DNA of 64,000 nt from an uncultured Collinsella sp. Lineage in GTDB: Bacteria; Actinomycetota; Coriobacteriia; Coriobacteriales; Coriobacteriaceae. The DNA lies in contig URAD01000004.1 of NCBI GenBank assembly GCA_900545745.1, positions 1 through 64,000 of the forward strand. The letters run 5' to 3'. Position numbers and translations under genes: made by a program. Below the pieces are notes generated by a model, which saw nothing but the letters and a program-made list of their open reading frames with translations, had not been told where the DNA came from and did no database searches. Shown piece by piece: positions 25,320 through 33,699 of the stretch (the first letter of the stretch is position 1; each line of letters begins with the position of its first letter).

Positions 25320-26450
25320 CTAGCAGTCGATAACGTGCAGGTCGTGCGGGGTCTTGGTGAAGGGCTCATAGCCGTTCTCGGTGACCACGCCGTAGTCCTC
25401 CAGGCGCACGCCGCCCACGCCGGGCAGGTAGACGCCGGGCTCCATGGTGATAACCGAGCCGACCTCGATGATATTCTTGCTGCGGTTAAAGTTGGGCAGC
25501 TCATGGATGTCGATGCCCACGCCGTGACCCAAGCCATGGTTGTAGTAATCGCCATAGCCGGCATCGCCGATGATCTTCTTGGAAAGCTTGAAGATGTCGT
25601 TGCCCTCGACGCCCGGATGGATGGCGGCGACGCACTCCTCGTGCGTACGGCGCACGAGCGCGTACAGGTCGAGCTGCTCCTGGGTGGGCTCGCCCATCAC
25701 GACGGTACGAGTCATGTCGGAGCGGTAGTCGCAGTATCCCGCGCCGTAGTCCATCAGGACAAAGTCGCCCTTCTCGATCACGCGGTCGCTCGGGACGGCA
25801 TGCGGGTTGGCGGTGTTGGGGCCGCTCGCGACGATGGAACCGAAGGCCAGGCTGTCGGCACCTTTGGCGAACATAAAGTTCTCGAGCTCGTTGCGTACCT
25901 GCTTCTCGGTCATACCGGGCTTAATAAAGCCGAGCATGTGCTGGAAGGCGGCATCGGTGATCGACTGCGCATGGCGCATGAGTTCAATCTCCTCGGCGTC
26001 CTTGATGGCGCGCATCTTGCGGATGTCGTCGTGCATCAGCGGCAGCATGCAGGCAACGGAGCGGTCCTCCAGGCCGCGCTGAATACCCTGGTAGAAATTA
26101 ATCTGCATATCGTCCTCGACAGCGCAGACGCGGCATTTGTTGGCCGCGATCTTGCCGGCGACCCAACCGGGGATGGTGCCCTCGTCCATGTCGTAGACCC
26201 AGGGGCTGCCGGCGGGCGTGTTCTCCTCAAAGCTGTTGAGGTAGCGCGAGTCAGTGTGGAACAGGCACTGGTCGGCCGTAATAAACGCAGCGTGCGGGAA
26301 CTCGAAGGTGTAGTCGAAGACGCCCTTCACGCCCGTAAGCCAACGAAGGTTGGCCTCGTCGCGCACCACGATGGCGTCGTAGCCACGCTCGGCCATCAGG
26401 GCACGGACACGCTCGATACGACCGGCAGGACCGGCAGCAAACTCAGACAT
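25320..26450 (-). CDS. pepQ: M24 family Xaa-Pro aminopeptidase/dipeptidase
   Basis: The 376-residue metallopeptidase removes residues preceding proline. An N-terminal creatinase-like domain (residues 1-130) is followed by the pita-bread catalytic domain with the five metal ligands: VLMDYGAGYCDYRSDMTRT (two Asp), YNHGLGHGVGIDIHELP (His), ITMEPGVYLPG (Glu) and GVRLEDYGVV (Glu). The ATG at 26448-26450 follows GGAAT. It sits alone between aroB and efp with a strong terminator after it. PepP and PepQ cannot be told apart by sequence alone here. Confidence 0.92.
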   Translation of the reverse strand: MSEFAAGPAGRIERVRALMAERGYDAIVVRDEANLRWLTGVKGVFDYTFEFPHAAFITADQCLFHTDSRYLNSFEENTPAGSPWVYDMDEGTIPGWVAGKIAANKCRVCAVEDDMQINFYQGIQRGLEDRSVACMLPLMHDDIRKMRAIKDAEEIELMRHAQSITDAAFQHMLGFIKPGMTEKQVRNELENFMFAKGADSLAFGSIVASGPNTANPHAVPSDRVIEKGDFVLMDYGAGYCDYRSDMTRTVVMGEPTQEQLDLYALVRRTHEECVAAIHPGVEGNDIFKLSKKIIGDAGYGDYYNHGLGHGVGIDIHELPNFNRSKNIIEVGSVITMEPGVYLPGVGGVRLEDYGVVTENGYEPFTKTPHDLHVIDC

Positions 26451-26582
26451 GCAGATTCCTTTCTTGTTGTCTCTATATAGACGGGACGGGTCTCAACCGA
26501 ACGACGGAATCGCATACGATCCGCAACCGATTGGAAACCCGCACCTCAACATGATACGAAAGACGATGGATGTCAATAAATC

Positions 26583-27692
26583 TTAGAGAAGTTCTTTGCG
26601 AGAAGCCAAGTAGGCGTGAGCATGACGCTCAAGAACCTCGTCCTCAACGCTCGTTAGACGAATGGCGCCGAGTGCCGCGGGCAGCGGCAACATACTGCGG
26701 TTCGAGCGGACAAACTGCTGCCTGCGGAACTCCTCGATATATGCGGCAGGCTCCAGATCGAAGGCAAGCTCCTCGATACCAAAGTCCTCCAGGCAGTCAT
26801 CGACCTCAAAGACGTAATCGATATCGAAGTCGCAGGCGTCATGTGCTAGGCGCGCCTCAAAGCGCATGCCCTCGGACAACAGCTGGTAGGCAGGGACCTG
26901 CGAAGCGGCATCGCCCAAGCAGGCGCGCAGGGTACGCTCCCCCGTCTTGCCAAAATCGAGCGCATGGCGGGCGCTCGGGTTCGTGGCCATCAGTACGTCC
27001 TTGCGGGCAGTCTGAGACCACTGAATGGCATTGACAAGCGCGACCTCCTCACCCGCGAGAATCTCGGGGACGGTCTCAGTAAACTGATTCCAGCGGGACT
27101 TGCTGCTCGAAAGCATGGTGCCAACAAGTACCGCATAGCCGAGCTTGAGGTCCTCAGGGTCCGCCTCGCGAACAAGGTCGAGGTCACACACGACCAAGCC
27201 TGGCTCGGGCCGGAACGCGATAGCGGGAAGTGCATTCGCCGACGAGGCGACGAGCGGCTTCATAGTCGTCGCAACCGTGAGCATGGCGTCGAGCGTCGTC
27301 GGCAGCAAGGCGCACTCGGTGCGACCGCACCACTGATTGGCACACCAGCAAACGACCGAACAGGTCGCCGTGTCACCAACAGCGACAACAAGATCGTCGC
27401 AGGTAATACCGTTAGCCGACAGGGCGCCAAAGACGGTATCGGCATCGGCCAGCATAGCGCCGGCAGGAGAAACCTCGAGGGCGAGCAGCGACACGGCAAA
27501 ACCGGCGTCGACCAGCGCATGCTCGACGACCTCGCCAAAACGCTCGGATGTGGCGTCGTTCCAAACAACCATCGCGCGCTTAGGCTTGCCCACAGCCGAG
27601 GCAAACATGCGCGACAGCTCCTCGAACGCGCCCAATCCGACGCGGACATCGACACTGCGGTTTTGGAAATTGATAAGTTGACGGCGAATCAT
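26583..27692 (-). CDS. 3-dehydroquinate synthase-like protein lacking the metal-binding residues
   Basis: The 369-residue protein has AroB length, order (nucleotide-binding head, PTTL at 131-134, helical tail) and location next to aroK, yet key motifs are gone. The GGGVxGD loop reads VVAVGDTAT (102-110); the DSSVGGKT block reads TVATTMKP; the zinc ligand Glu in LAEVIKYG is replaced (GYAVLVGTM); the histidines of GHTFGH read GKTGER (248-253); and the HGEAVAxGM His is lost (QLLSEGM). It starts at an ATG overlapping the aroK stop by four bases. A pseudoenzyme or a changed function is therefore likelier than dehydroquinate synthesis, but the frame is intact, so selection seems to keep it. Confidence 0.75.
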   Translation of the reverse strand: MIRRQLINFQNRSVDVRVGLGAFEELSRMFASAVGKPKRAMVVWNDATSERFGEVVEHALVDAGFAVSLLALEVSPAGAMLADADTVFGALSANGITCDDLVVAVGDTATCSVVCWCANQWCGRTECALLPTTLDAMLTVATTMKPLVASSANALPAIAFRPEPGLVVCDLDLVREADPEDLKLGYAVLVGTMLSSSKSRWNQFTETVPEILAGEEVALVNAIQWSQTARKDVLMATNPSARHALDFGKTGERTLRACLGDAASQVPAYQLLSEGMRFEARLAHDACDFDIDYVFEVDDCLEDFGIEELAFDLEPAAYIEEFRRQQFVRSNRSMLPLPAALGAIRLTSVEDEVLERHAHAYLASRKELL

Positions 27693-28222
27693 AGCAGTCC
27701 ACGCTCCAAAAGCTTCTCGGCACAAAGGTAGGAAACGTCCTCGAAGGACTTGTTGCGAATATCAAGGGTAATATCGGCGGCTTGGCGATACAGCGGACGG
27801 CGATGCTCAAACAGGCGCGCGGCGTGCTCGGGCGAGCGGAAATCAGGCCGGGTATCGGAGCGGCGAATCTGGCGCAACGAGTCCTCAAAGTCGCCTTCGA
27901 GGTACACACAGGTACCCATCTCGTGCATCAGTTCAATGTTAACCGGCGTCTCGACGATGCCGCCCCCGCACGATACCAGCAGACTGCGCTCGCTTTGAAG
28001 CGAACGGAGTGCCGAGGTCTCGAGCTCGCGAAAACGATCCTCGCCCTCGGTCTCAAAAATCTCGGTCACCGACTTGCCGCAACGACGCACAACCAAACGA
28101 TCGGTATCGATGAATCGACGCTTGAACATAGTGCCCACGTTGCGCGCAAGCGTCGACTTGCCCGCGCCCAAAAAGCCGATAAAGAAGATATGGTCGCAGC
28201 CGTGTTTGATGTGCTGAGACAT
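27689..28222 (-). CDS. aroK: Shikimate kinase
   Basis: The 177-residue P-loop kinase phosphorylates shikimate. Visible sites are Walker A GFLGAGKST (residues 17-25), FIDTDRLVVRR with the substrate Asp, EGEDRFRELE with the binding Arg, SCGGGIVETP and the lid/base segment RRPLYRQAADITLD. Everything needed for activity is present, unlike in the following aroB-like gene, whose ATG overlaps this stop (ATGA). Eight bases separate it from the upstream yqeG gene. Confidence 0.9.
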   Translation of the reverse strand: MSQHIKHGCDHIFFIGFLGAGKSTLARNVGTMFKRRFIDTDRLVVRRCGKSVTEIFETEGEDRFRELETSALRSLQSERSLLVSCGGGIVETPVNIELMHEMGTCVYLEGDFEDSLRQIRRSDTRPDFRSPEHAARLFEHRRPLYRQAADITLDIRNKSFEDVSYLCAEKLLERGLL

Positions 28223-28230
28223 GGCGAAAC

Positions 28231-28728
28231 CTATTCCTCGCAGGGAAGGTCGCGCAGGGCCCGGCGCTCAAAGATACGGAAGATCTGCGTGTACCACAGG
28301 TCCTGGGTTGCCTGCGGCTTGACCAGAATAGTGTCAACACCGGCAAAGTTACCGCTCCACACGTCCGTGTAAAGCTGATCCCCGATCAGCACGGCCTCGT
28401 CGGCCGTGGCGCCCAGACGTTTAAGACCCGCTTTGAGGGCAAATGGCGCCGGCTTCATGGCATGGCTAATGGCCTCGAGCCCCAGCTCGCGCGCCGACGC
28501 CATGACCTGGTCGCGATGCCAGTTGTTGGACACCATGCACAGCTTAAAGCCCTTGGCATGGGCGGCCTCGAGCCAAGCGGAAACCGCGGCGGGAACCTGC
28601 TCGGTGTCGCGCGGCACCAGGGTGTTATCGCGATCGAGCAGAATGGCGCGTTTGCCGTCGGCCCACAGGGCATCAAGGTCGATGCGATCGACCGAGGCAA
28701 CGTATCGTTTGGGGCTAAAAATCCTCAT
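28231..28728 (-). CDS. YqeG family HAD-type phosphatase
   Basis: The 165-residue protein has HAD motif I AILLDRDNTLVPRD, motif II in CMVSNNWHRD, and motif III/IV AVLIGDQLYTDVWSGNFAG, as in YqeG/GEP4-like phosphatases, some of which act on phosphatidylglycerophosphate. The ATG at 28726-28728 gives the usual MRIFSPKRYV start. It begins one base after the mltG stop and precedes aroK. Confidence 0.92.
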   Translation of the reverse strand: MRIFSPKRYVASVDRIDLDALWADGKRAILLDRDNTLVPRDTEQVPAAVSAWLEAAHAKGFKLCMVSNNWHRDQVMASARELGLEAISHAMKPAPFALKAGLKRLGATADEAVLIGDQLYTDVWSGNFAGVDTILVKPQATQDLWYTQIFRIFERRALRDLPCEE

Positions 28729-28729
28729 G

Positions 28730-30163
28730 CTAATTCCAAGACTGTTGATGCTCTTCGTAGGTTTGCGAGAAGTACTCCTCGTCCTGCGTAATGTAGAAAT
28801 ACAGGTCATCGGAGTCGGTCGGCTCAAGCGTGGCCTTGAGTGCCTCGAGCGACGGAGAGCAGATGGGCGTGGGCGGCAGGCCCTCATGCTTATAGGTGTT
28901 ATACGGACTATCGCTCTGCAGGTCGTCGGCGGTAACCTCGCCACCGGTGACATACATCATAGTCGCATCGCTATTGAGATAGCGCAGGCCATCGAGCTTG
29001 CCGGCAAGGCGGTTGTAGAAAACCGAGGCCACATGCGCACGTTGATCGGCGTTGAGGCCCTCGCGCTCAACGATAGAGGCCAAGTTGACGATGTCGTAGT
29101 CGGACATCTCCACACCGTAGCGTTCCTTGATCTTGGCTTCGCAGCTCGCAAAGTCAAGCGACTTGTACTCGGTCTTAAACTGATCGAGCATAGCGCGAAT
29201 CACGCCATCGGCCGTCGGCGAATCACCCAACGAATAGGTCTTGGGGAACAAGAAACCCTCAAGCGAGTCGTTGGCGGCGCCCTTAAGGAAGCTATAGTCG
29301 TCCACGTAGTTGGAGGCCTTAGCCTGGTTGAGGAAGTCTTCCTTAGAGATGCCATCGTAGGCCTGGGCCACACGGTCGGCGACTTGATCGACCGTCAGGC
29401 CCTCAGGGATAGTTAGCGCATTGGAGCCCGCGTTGGGACCTTCCATGAGCTGCTGAACAACCTTGGTCGCGTCCATGAGTGTGGTGAACAAATAGGTACC
29501 AGGCTTGAGCGACATATCGGCGTTGAGCTTTTTCACCGCCGCATAGTAATCCTTGGGATTCTCGACGATATGGTTCTCGGAGAGAATCGAGGCGATCGTA
29601 TCGCCCGAAGCACCGTCGGGAATGGTTACCGTAACCTGCTGACCAGCCGTGACCTTCGTATCCTCACCGGCAAAGAAGCCCTTGACGGCCGGCACGACAA
29701 AGAAAACGATCGCGACAAGCGCAAGCACCGCCACCACAACGCCGATGATCATGGGAACCGGAGAGCTCTTCTTTTGAGCACCGCGACGAGTATGCGTGTT
29801 GTAGCTCGAGCGCGTCGCCGGAGCAACGCCATGCGAACCGCGGGCGTGATGAGAATGCGATTGGGGGGCCTGCGTTCGCTGGGTAGGTGCCTGCTGCTTA
29901 AAGCGGGTACCGCCTGCAGGCTGGGCCGTACGAGCAGTGGGCTGCTGAGCCGCGTGAGAAGCCGGATGCTGAACCGAACGAGCAGAAGGCTGCTGACCCG
30001 TCCGTTGAACAGGTTGGGCCGAACGAGAGAAGGACTGCACCGGGCGCGCGGCAGGCTGAGCTGCGCGCTGCGTCGGCTGTGCCGGACGCTGGCCAGGCTG
30101 GGCAGGGCGCGACGCCGGCTGACGTGTACGATTCGGCTGGCGCGGATCGGAAGCACTAGGCAT
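28730..30163 (-). CDS. mltG: Endolytic murein transglycosylase MltG with long low-complexity N-terminus
   Basis: MltG cuts nascent peptidoglycan strands. In this 477-residue protein residues 1-130 are a cytoplasmic, Gln/Pro/Ala/Arg/Ser-rich region of many repeats like RPAQP and SAQPVQ. A single membrane helix spans 137-160, a LysM-like region with VTIPDGASGDTIASIL follows, then the YceG domain with the catalytic Glu in NLASIVEREGLN and LRYLNSDATMMYV and SPYNTYKHEGLPPTPICSP. The ATG at 30163 follows GAGGAGG. It overlaps ruvX by eight bases. Confidence 0.94.
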   Translation of the reverse strand: MPSASDPRQPNRTRQPASRPAQPGQRPAQPTQRAAQPAARPVQSFSRSAQPVQRTGQQPSARSVQHPASHAAQQPTARTAQPAGGTRFKQQAPTQRTQAPQSHSHHARGSHGVAPATRSSYNTHTRRGAQKKSSPVPMIIGVVVAVLALVAIVFFVVPAVKGFFAGEDTKVTAGQQVTVTIPDGASGDTIASILSENHIVENPKDYYAAVKKLNADMSLKPGTYLFTTLMDATKVVQQLMEGPNAGSNALTIPEGLTVDQVADRVAQAYDGISKEDFLNQAKASNYVDDYSFLKGAANDSLEGFLFPKTYSLGDSPTADGVIRAMLDQFKTEYKSLDFASCEAKIKERYGVEMSDYDIVNLASIVEREGLNADQRAHVASVFYNRLAGKLDGLRYLNSDATMMYVTGGEVTADDLQSDSPYNTYKHEGLPPTPICSPSLEALKATLEPTDSDDLYFYITQDEEYFSQTYEEHQQSWN

Positions 30164-30584
30164 GCGAAACCTCCTCGTTTTTACGATCGAGCCACGTCTG
30201 CAAAAAAAGGCTGGCGGCAATCATGTCGATCTTGCCCCTCATCTGCTTTTCGTTGAGGCCCTGCTCGCGCAGGATACGCTTGGCCTCTTGCGAGGACAGA
30301 CGCTCGTCCTCAAACTCCAGCGGAAGATCGAGCTCGTCGGCAATCTTTTGCGCCACGGCGGCAACGCGCTCGGCTTGGGGGCCGGGCTCACCGGCCATGG
30401 TCAGGGGACGTCCGCTTACCAGGATGTCGGGCTCATAGTCTTCGACCAGGTAGCGGAACGTCTTGGCCATACCGGTGACCTCGGCGGCCGGGAGCACCTT
30501 GACGGGCATCGCCATCTTGCCATCACGGCTCGAGACGGCGATGCCAATCCTGGTCTCCCCTATGTCCAGCGCAAGCGCGACCAC
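30156..30584 (-). CDS. ruvX: Pre-16S rRNA nuclease / Holliday junction resolvase-like RuvX (YqgF)
   Basis: The 142-residue RNase H-like protein matches YqgF in ALDIGETRIGIAVSS at the start, ILVSGRPLTMAGEPGPQA, FEDERLSSQEAKRIL and KIDMIAASLFLQTWLD, keeping the acidic catalytic residues. Start is GTG at 30582-30584 with AAGAAG upstream. It lies between alaS and mltG, a common order in Gram-positive bacteria. Confidence 0.94.
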   Translation of the reverse strand: MVALALDIGETRIGIAVSSRDGKMAMPVKVLPAAEVTGMAKTFRYLVEDYEPDILVSGRPLTMAGEPGPQAERVAAVAQKIADELDLPLEFEDERLSSQEAKRILREQGLNEKQMRGKIDMIAASLFLQTWLDRKNEEVSHA

Positions 30585-30601
30585 AGTGACTTCTTAGATT
30601 C

Positions 30602-33259
30602 TTAGGCGCCGAGCGCGGTCTTGGCGGCCGCGAGGGCATCGGCGATGCCGGCAGCATTCTTGCCGCCGGCCTGGGCCATGTTGGGACGGCCACCACCGCG
30701 ACCGTCGACCAGACCCGCGATCTGCTTGATCACATTACCGGCGTGGAACCCGGCCTTCACGGCGTCATCGGAGCCGGCAGCGAGCAGGGCCGGAGTGCCC
30801 TTCTCAGTCACGCTGGCGACGACACAAGCGACAGGGCCGGCGACCTTCTGGTGCACGGTATCCCATACGTTGCGCAGGTCGGCAGCCTCAAGGCCCTGGA
30901 GCTCAGCAACGACGAGCTTGTAGCCACCGAGCTCGACAGCACCCTCGATGGCGCTGGAAATGGCGTCGGAGGAACCACCGGTCAGAGCCTTTTTGAGCTT
31001 GTTGGACGTCTCGCGCAGCTCGACCTGCAGGTTCTCCACACGGGCGGGAACCTCGTCGACGCGGCACTTGAGCGCAGCAGCGGCGGCGTCAACGAGTGCC
31101 AGGCGGTCGGCCATATAGTCGAGAGCACCCTTAGAGGTCACGGCCTCGATACGGCGGACGTTCGAGCCCGTAGAGGACTCGGAAATAATCTTGAACAGGC
31201 CGATCTCGGCGGTGTTGGCAGCGTGCGTGCCACCGCAGAGCTCGCGAGAGAACGGCTGGTCCTCGGCGCCCACGGAGACGACGCGGACGACATCGCCGTA
31301 CTTCTCTCCAAACAGAGCAACAGCGCCGGCAGCCTTAGCCTCGTCGATGCCCATAACACGGGTCACGACCGGCTTGGAGGCGAAGATCTGCTGGTTGACC
31401 AAGTCCTCGACAGCCTTGAGCTGCTCGGAGGAAAGGGCCTCGAAGTGCGTAAAGTCAAAGCGCAGGTGCTCGGGCGTCACCAGCGAGCCGGCCTGGGAGA
31501 CGTGCTCGCCCAGGACCTGCTTAAGGGCAGCGTCGAGCAGGTGCGTGGCGGTGTGGTTGCGGCGCAGGAAGCCACGGCGCTCGGCGTCGAGAGCGGCGGT
31601 CACAGCGGCACCGACAGTCAGCGTGCCATCGGCAACGTGCGCGACGTGGGCATACAGGCCGTTGTGGTTCTTGGTGTCGGCAACGGTCAGAACAACGCCC
31701 TCGGCGGAAAGCTTGCCGGCATCGCCCTGCTGACCACCCATCTCGGCATAGAACGGGGTGCGGTCGAGCACGACCTCGACATCCTCGCCCGCGGCTGCGG
31801 ACTCGACGGACTCGCCGTTGCGCACGATGGCGACAACCTTGGCGCCCTCGATCACATCGTTGTCATAGCCGTCGAACTCGGTCGCTGCGACCTTGTCGGA
31901 AAGCTCGACCCACACGTCGTTGAAGCTACCCCAGGCGTCGCCCTTGGCGTTAGCGCGGGCGCGGGCCTTCTGGTCCTCCATGCAGGCAGTGAAGCCGTCC
32001 ATGTCGACGTCGTGGCCAGCGGTGCCGGCGATCTCGACAGTCAGGTCAATGGGGAAACCAAAGGTGTCGTGCAGCTTAAAGGCGACATCGCCCGGAAGCA
32101 CAGCGCCCTCGGCAAGCGCTGCCAGGGCCTCGTCCAGGTACACGCGGCCGTTGTCGAGCGTCGTGGAGAAGCGCTCCTCCTCGGAGGCGACGATACCCTT
32201 GACGAGCGCGACGTTCTTGAGCAACTCGGGATAGGCCTCGCCCATTTGAGCGTTGACCTCGTCGATGAACTTGGTCAGGAAGGCGCCCTCGATGCCCAGC
32301 AGGCGACCGTGGAACACGGCACGGCGGAGCAGACGGCGAAGGACGTACTCGCGACCCTCGTTGCCGGGAAGGATGCCGTCCGAGATCATAAAGTCGACAG
32401 CACGGGAGTGGTCGGCGATGATGCGCAGGGAGCGGCTGGCGCCGGAGTAATCGTCGGCGTCATAGGTCTTACCGCTGATCTCCTCACCGAGCTTGATGAG
32501 GTGCTGCATCAGATCGCCGTCGTAGTTAGCAGTCTTGTGCTGCATGATAGCGGCCATGCGCTCCAGGCCCATGCCCGTATCGAGGTTGCGGTGCGGCAGC
32601 TCCGGCATGGAGCCGTCCTCCTGGCGGTCGTACTGGGTAAACACGAGGTTCCAGAACTCAAGGAAGCGGTCGCAGTCGCAGCCAGGCTTGCAGTCGGGGC
32701 TGCCGCAGCCGACCTCCTCGCCCATGTCAAAGTAGATCTCGGAGCACGGACCGCAGGGACCGGTGGGGCCAGCGGCCCAGAAGTTGTCGTCCTCTCCCAG
32801 GCGGGAGATGTGGTCCTCGGCAACGCCCAGAGAACGCCACACGTCGTGGGTCTCGTCGTCCTCGGTAAAGACGGTAAAGTACAGGCGGTCGAGCGGCAGC
32901 TTAAACTCCTTGGTGATGAGCTCAAAGGCCCAAGCGCAAGCCAGCTCCTTGGAGACGCCGCCAAAAGAGAAATCGCCAAGCATCTCGAAGAACGACAGGT
33001 GACGGCCGTCCTCGCCGATGCAATCGATGTCATTGGTGCGGACGCACTTCTGGCAGGAGATCGCGCCGATCTCCTTCATGGTCTTCTTGCCCTGGTAGTA
33101 CTCCTTAAACTGGTTCATGCCGGCGTTGGCAAGCAGCAGAGAAGGATCGTCGGGGACGAGGGACGAAGAAGGATAGAGCTTAAGACCGCGCTCCTCAAAG
33201 AAGTTGAGAAACTTAGAGCGAATCTCGGCCGTAGTCATTGACGGGTAGTCAGCACTCAT
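30602..33259 (-). CDS. alaS: Alanine-tRNA ligase
   Basis: The 885-residue enzyme has the class II core (FLNFFEERGLKLYPSSSLVP, NAGMNQFKEYYQGK, then RLFVTVF-type RLYFTVFTEDDETHD), a cysteine-rich segment CGSPDCKPGCDCDRF, the editing domain HTATHLLDAAL with CGGTHAANTAEIG, and the C-Ala tail with GGRGGGRPNMAQAGG. Full length for the family. The ATG at 33259 is 30 codons inside a longer open frame and gives the normal MSADYPSMTTAEIRSKFL start. A leftward terminator lies 70 bases upstream. Confidence 0.97.
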   Translation of the reverse strand: MSADYPSMTTAEIRSKFLNFFEERGLKLYPSSSLVPDDPSLLLANAGMNQFKEYYQGKKTMKEIGAISCQKCVRTNDIDCIGEDGRHLSFFEMLGDFSFGGVSKELACAWAFELITKEFKLPLDRLYFTVFTEDDETHDVWRSLGVAEDHISRLGEDDNFWAAGPTGPCGPCSEIYFDMGEEVGCGSPDCKPGCDCDRFLEFWNLVFTQYDRQEDGSMPELPHRNLDTGMGLERMAAIMQHKTANYDGDLMQHLIKLGEEISGKTYDADDYSGASRSLRIIADHSRAVDFMISDGILPGNEGREYVLRRLLRRAVFHGRLLGIEGAFLTKFIDEVNAQMGEAYPELLKNVALVKGIVASEEERFSTTLDNGRVYLDEALAALAEGAVLPGDVAFKLHDTFGFPIDLTVEIAGTAGHDVDMDGFTACMEDQKARARANAKGDAWGSFNDVWVELSDKVAATEFDGYDNDVIEGAKVVAIVRNGESVESAAAGEDVEVVLDRTPFYAEMGGQQGDAGKLSAEGVVLTVADTKNHNGLYAHVAHVADGTLTVGAAVTAALDAERRGFLRRNHTATHLLDAALKQVLGEHVSQAGSLVTPEHLRFDFTHFEALSSEQLKAVEDLVNQQIFASKPVVTRVMGIDEAKAAGAVALFGEKYGDVVRVVSVGAEDQPFSRELCGGTHAANTAEIGLFKIISESSTGSNVRRIEAVTSKGALDYMADRLALVDAAAAALKCRVDEVPARVENLQVELRETSNKLKKALTGGSSDAISSAIEGAVELGGYKLVVAELQGLEAADLRNVWDTVHQKVAGPVACVVASVTEKGTPALLAAGSDDAVKAGFHAGNVIKQIAGLVDGRGGGRPNMAQAGGKNAAGIADALAAAKTALGA

Positions 33260-33330
33260 AGAGGGAATCTCCTCGGTTTCACATCGAAACAGTTCAAACG
33301 TAACGATATTACCATCCAACCGCCCCCGTG

Positions 33331-33361
33331 CAAAAAAGAGGGTCGCCAAACAGCGACCCTC
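33331..33361 (-). terminator. Leftward terminator just upstream of alaS
   Basis: Nine-base perfect arms GAGGGTCGC and GCGACCCTC (33338-33361) are followed on the reverse strand by TTTTTTG. It may stop leftward readthrough from the AI-2E-family gene or act in an alaS leader; no T-box sequence is seen. Confidence 0.75.
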
Positions 33362-33453
33362 CAGCGAAAGTGCACGTTATTTAGTACTGCGCGATCCTTT
33401 GAAAAAGGACTGCTGTATAATTGCATATAAGATTCACCCGGAAGGAACGATAG

Positions 33454-33693
33454 ATGAAAAGTAAACGATTTGTCCTGAATGCACTTCTGGTTGTAGCACT
33501 TTTAGCGCTCTTAGCCTTCTCATGCTGGTACGCAAACCAACCATCATTTGGATACGTATTGTATACAGTAATGTCCGGCGATAAGGCTTATTACACTCTA
33601 CACGCAATTGACGTTCTCTTTTTCTATGTAGCCGGCCCCCTATCAATCGCTTTGGTCGCGTTTCTTGTCATTTACAACTTCAAGAAACGTTAA
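33454..33693 (+). CDS. Small two-helix membrane protein, unknown family
   Basis: The 79-residue product has two hydrophobic helices (residues 7-27 and 51-75), a short outer loop with several Tyr, and basic ends (MKSKRF, NFKKR). A ribosome site GGAAGGA lies nine bases before the ATG and a TATAAT box at 33416-33421 suggests its own promoter. It is visibly more AT-rich than neighbours and runs against them, ending seven bases from the convergent AI-2E-family stop. I do not recognise it. The good start signals argue for a real, possibly acquired gene. Confidence 0.7.
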   Translation: MKSKRFVLNALLVVALLALLAFSCWYANQPSFGYVLYTVMSGDKAYYTLHAIDVLFFYVAGPLSIALVAFLVIYNFKKR

Positions 33694-33699
33694 TAGAAC

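Noticed and set aside
33260..33453. T-box leader for alaS
   Set aside because: There is a terminator at 33331-33361 but no GGGTGG T-box sequence or Stem I pattern, unlike the ileS leader.
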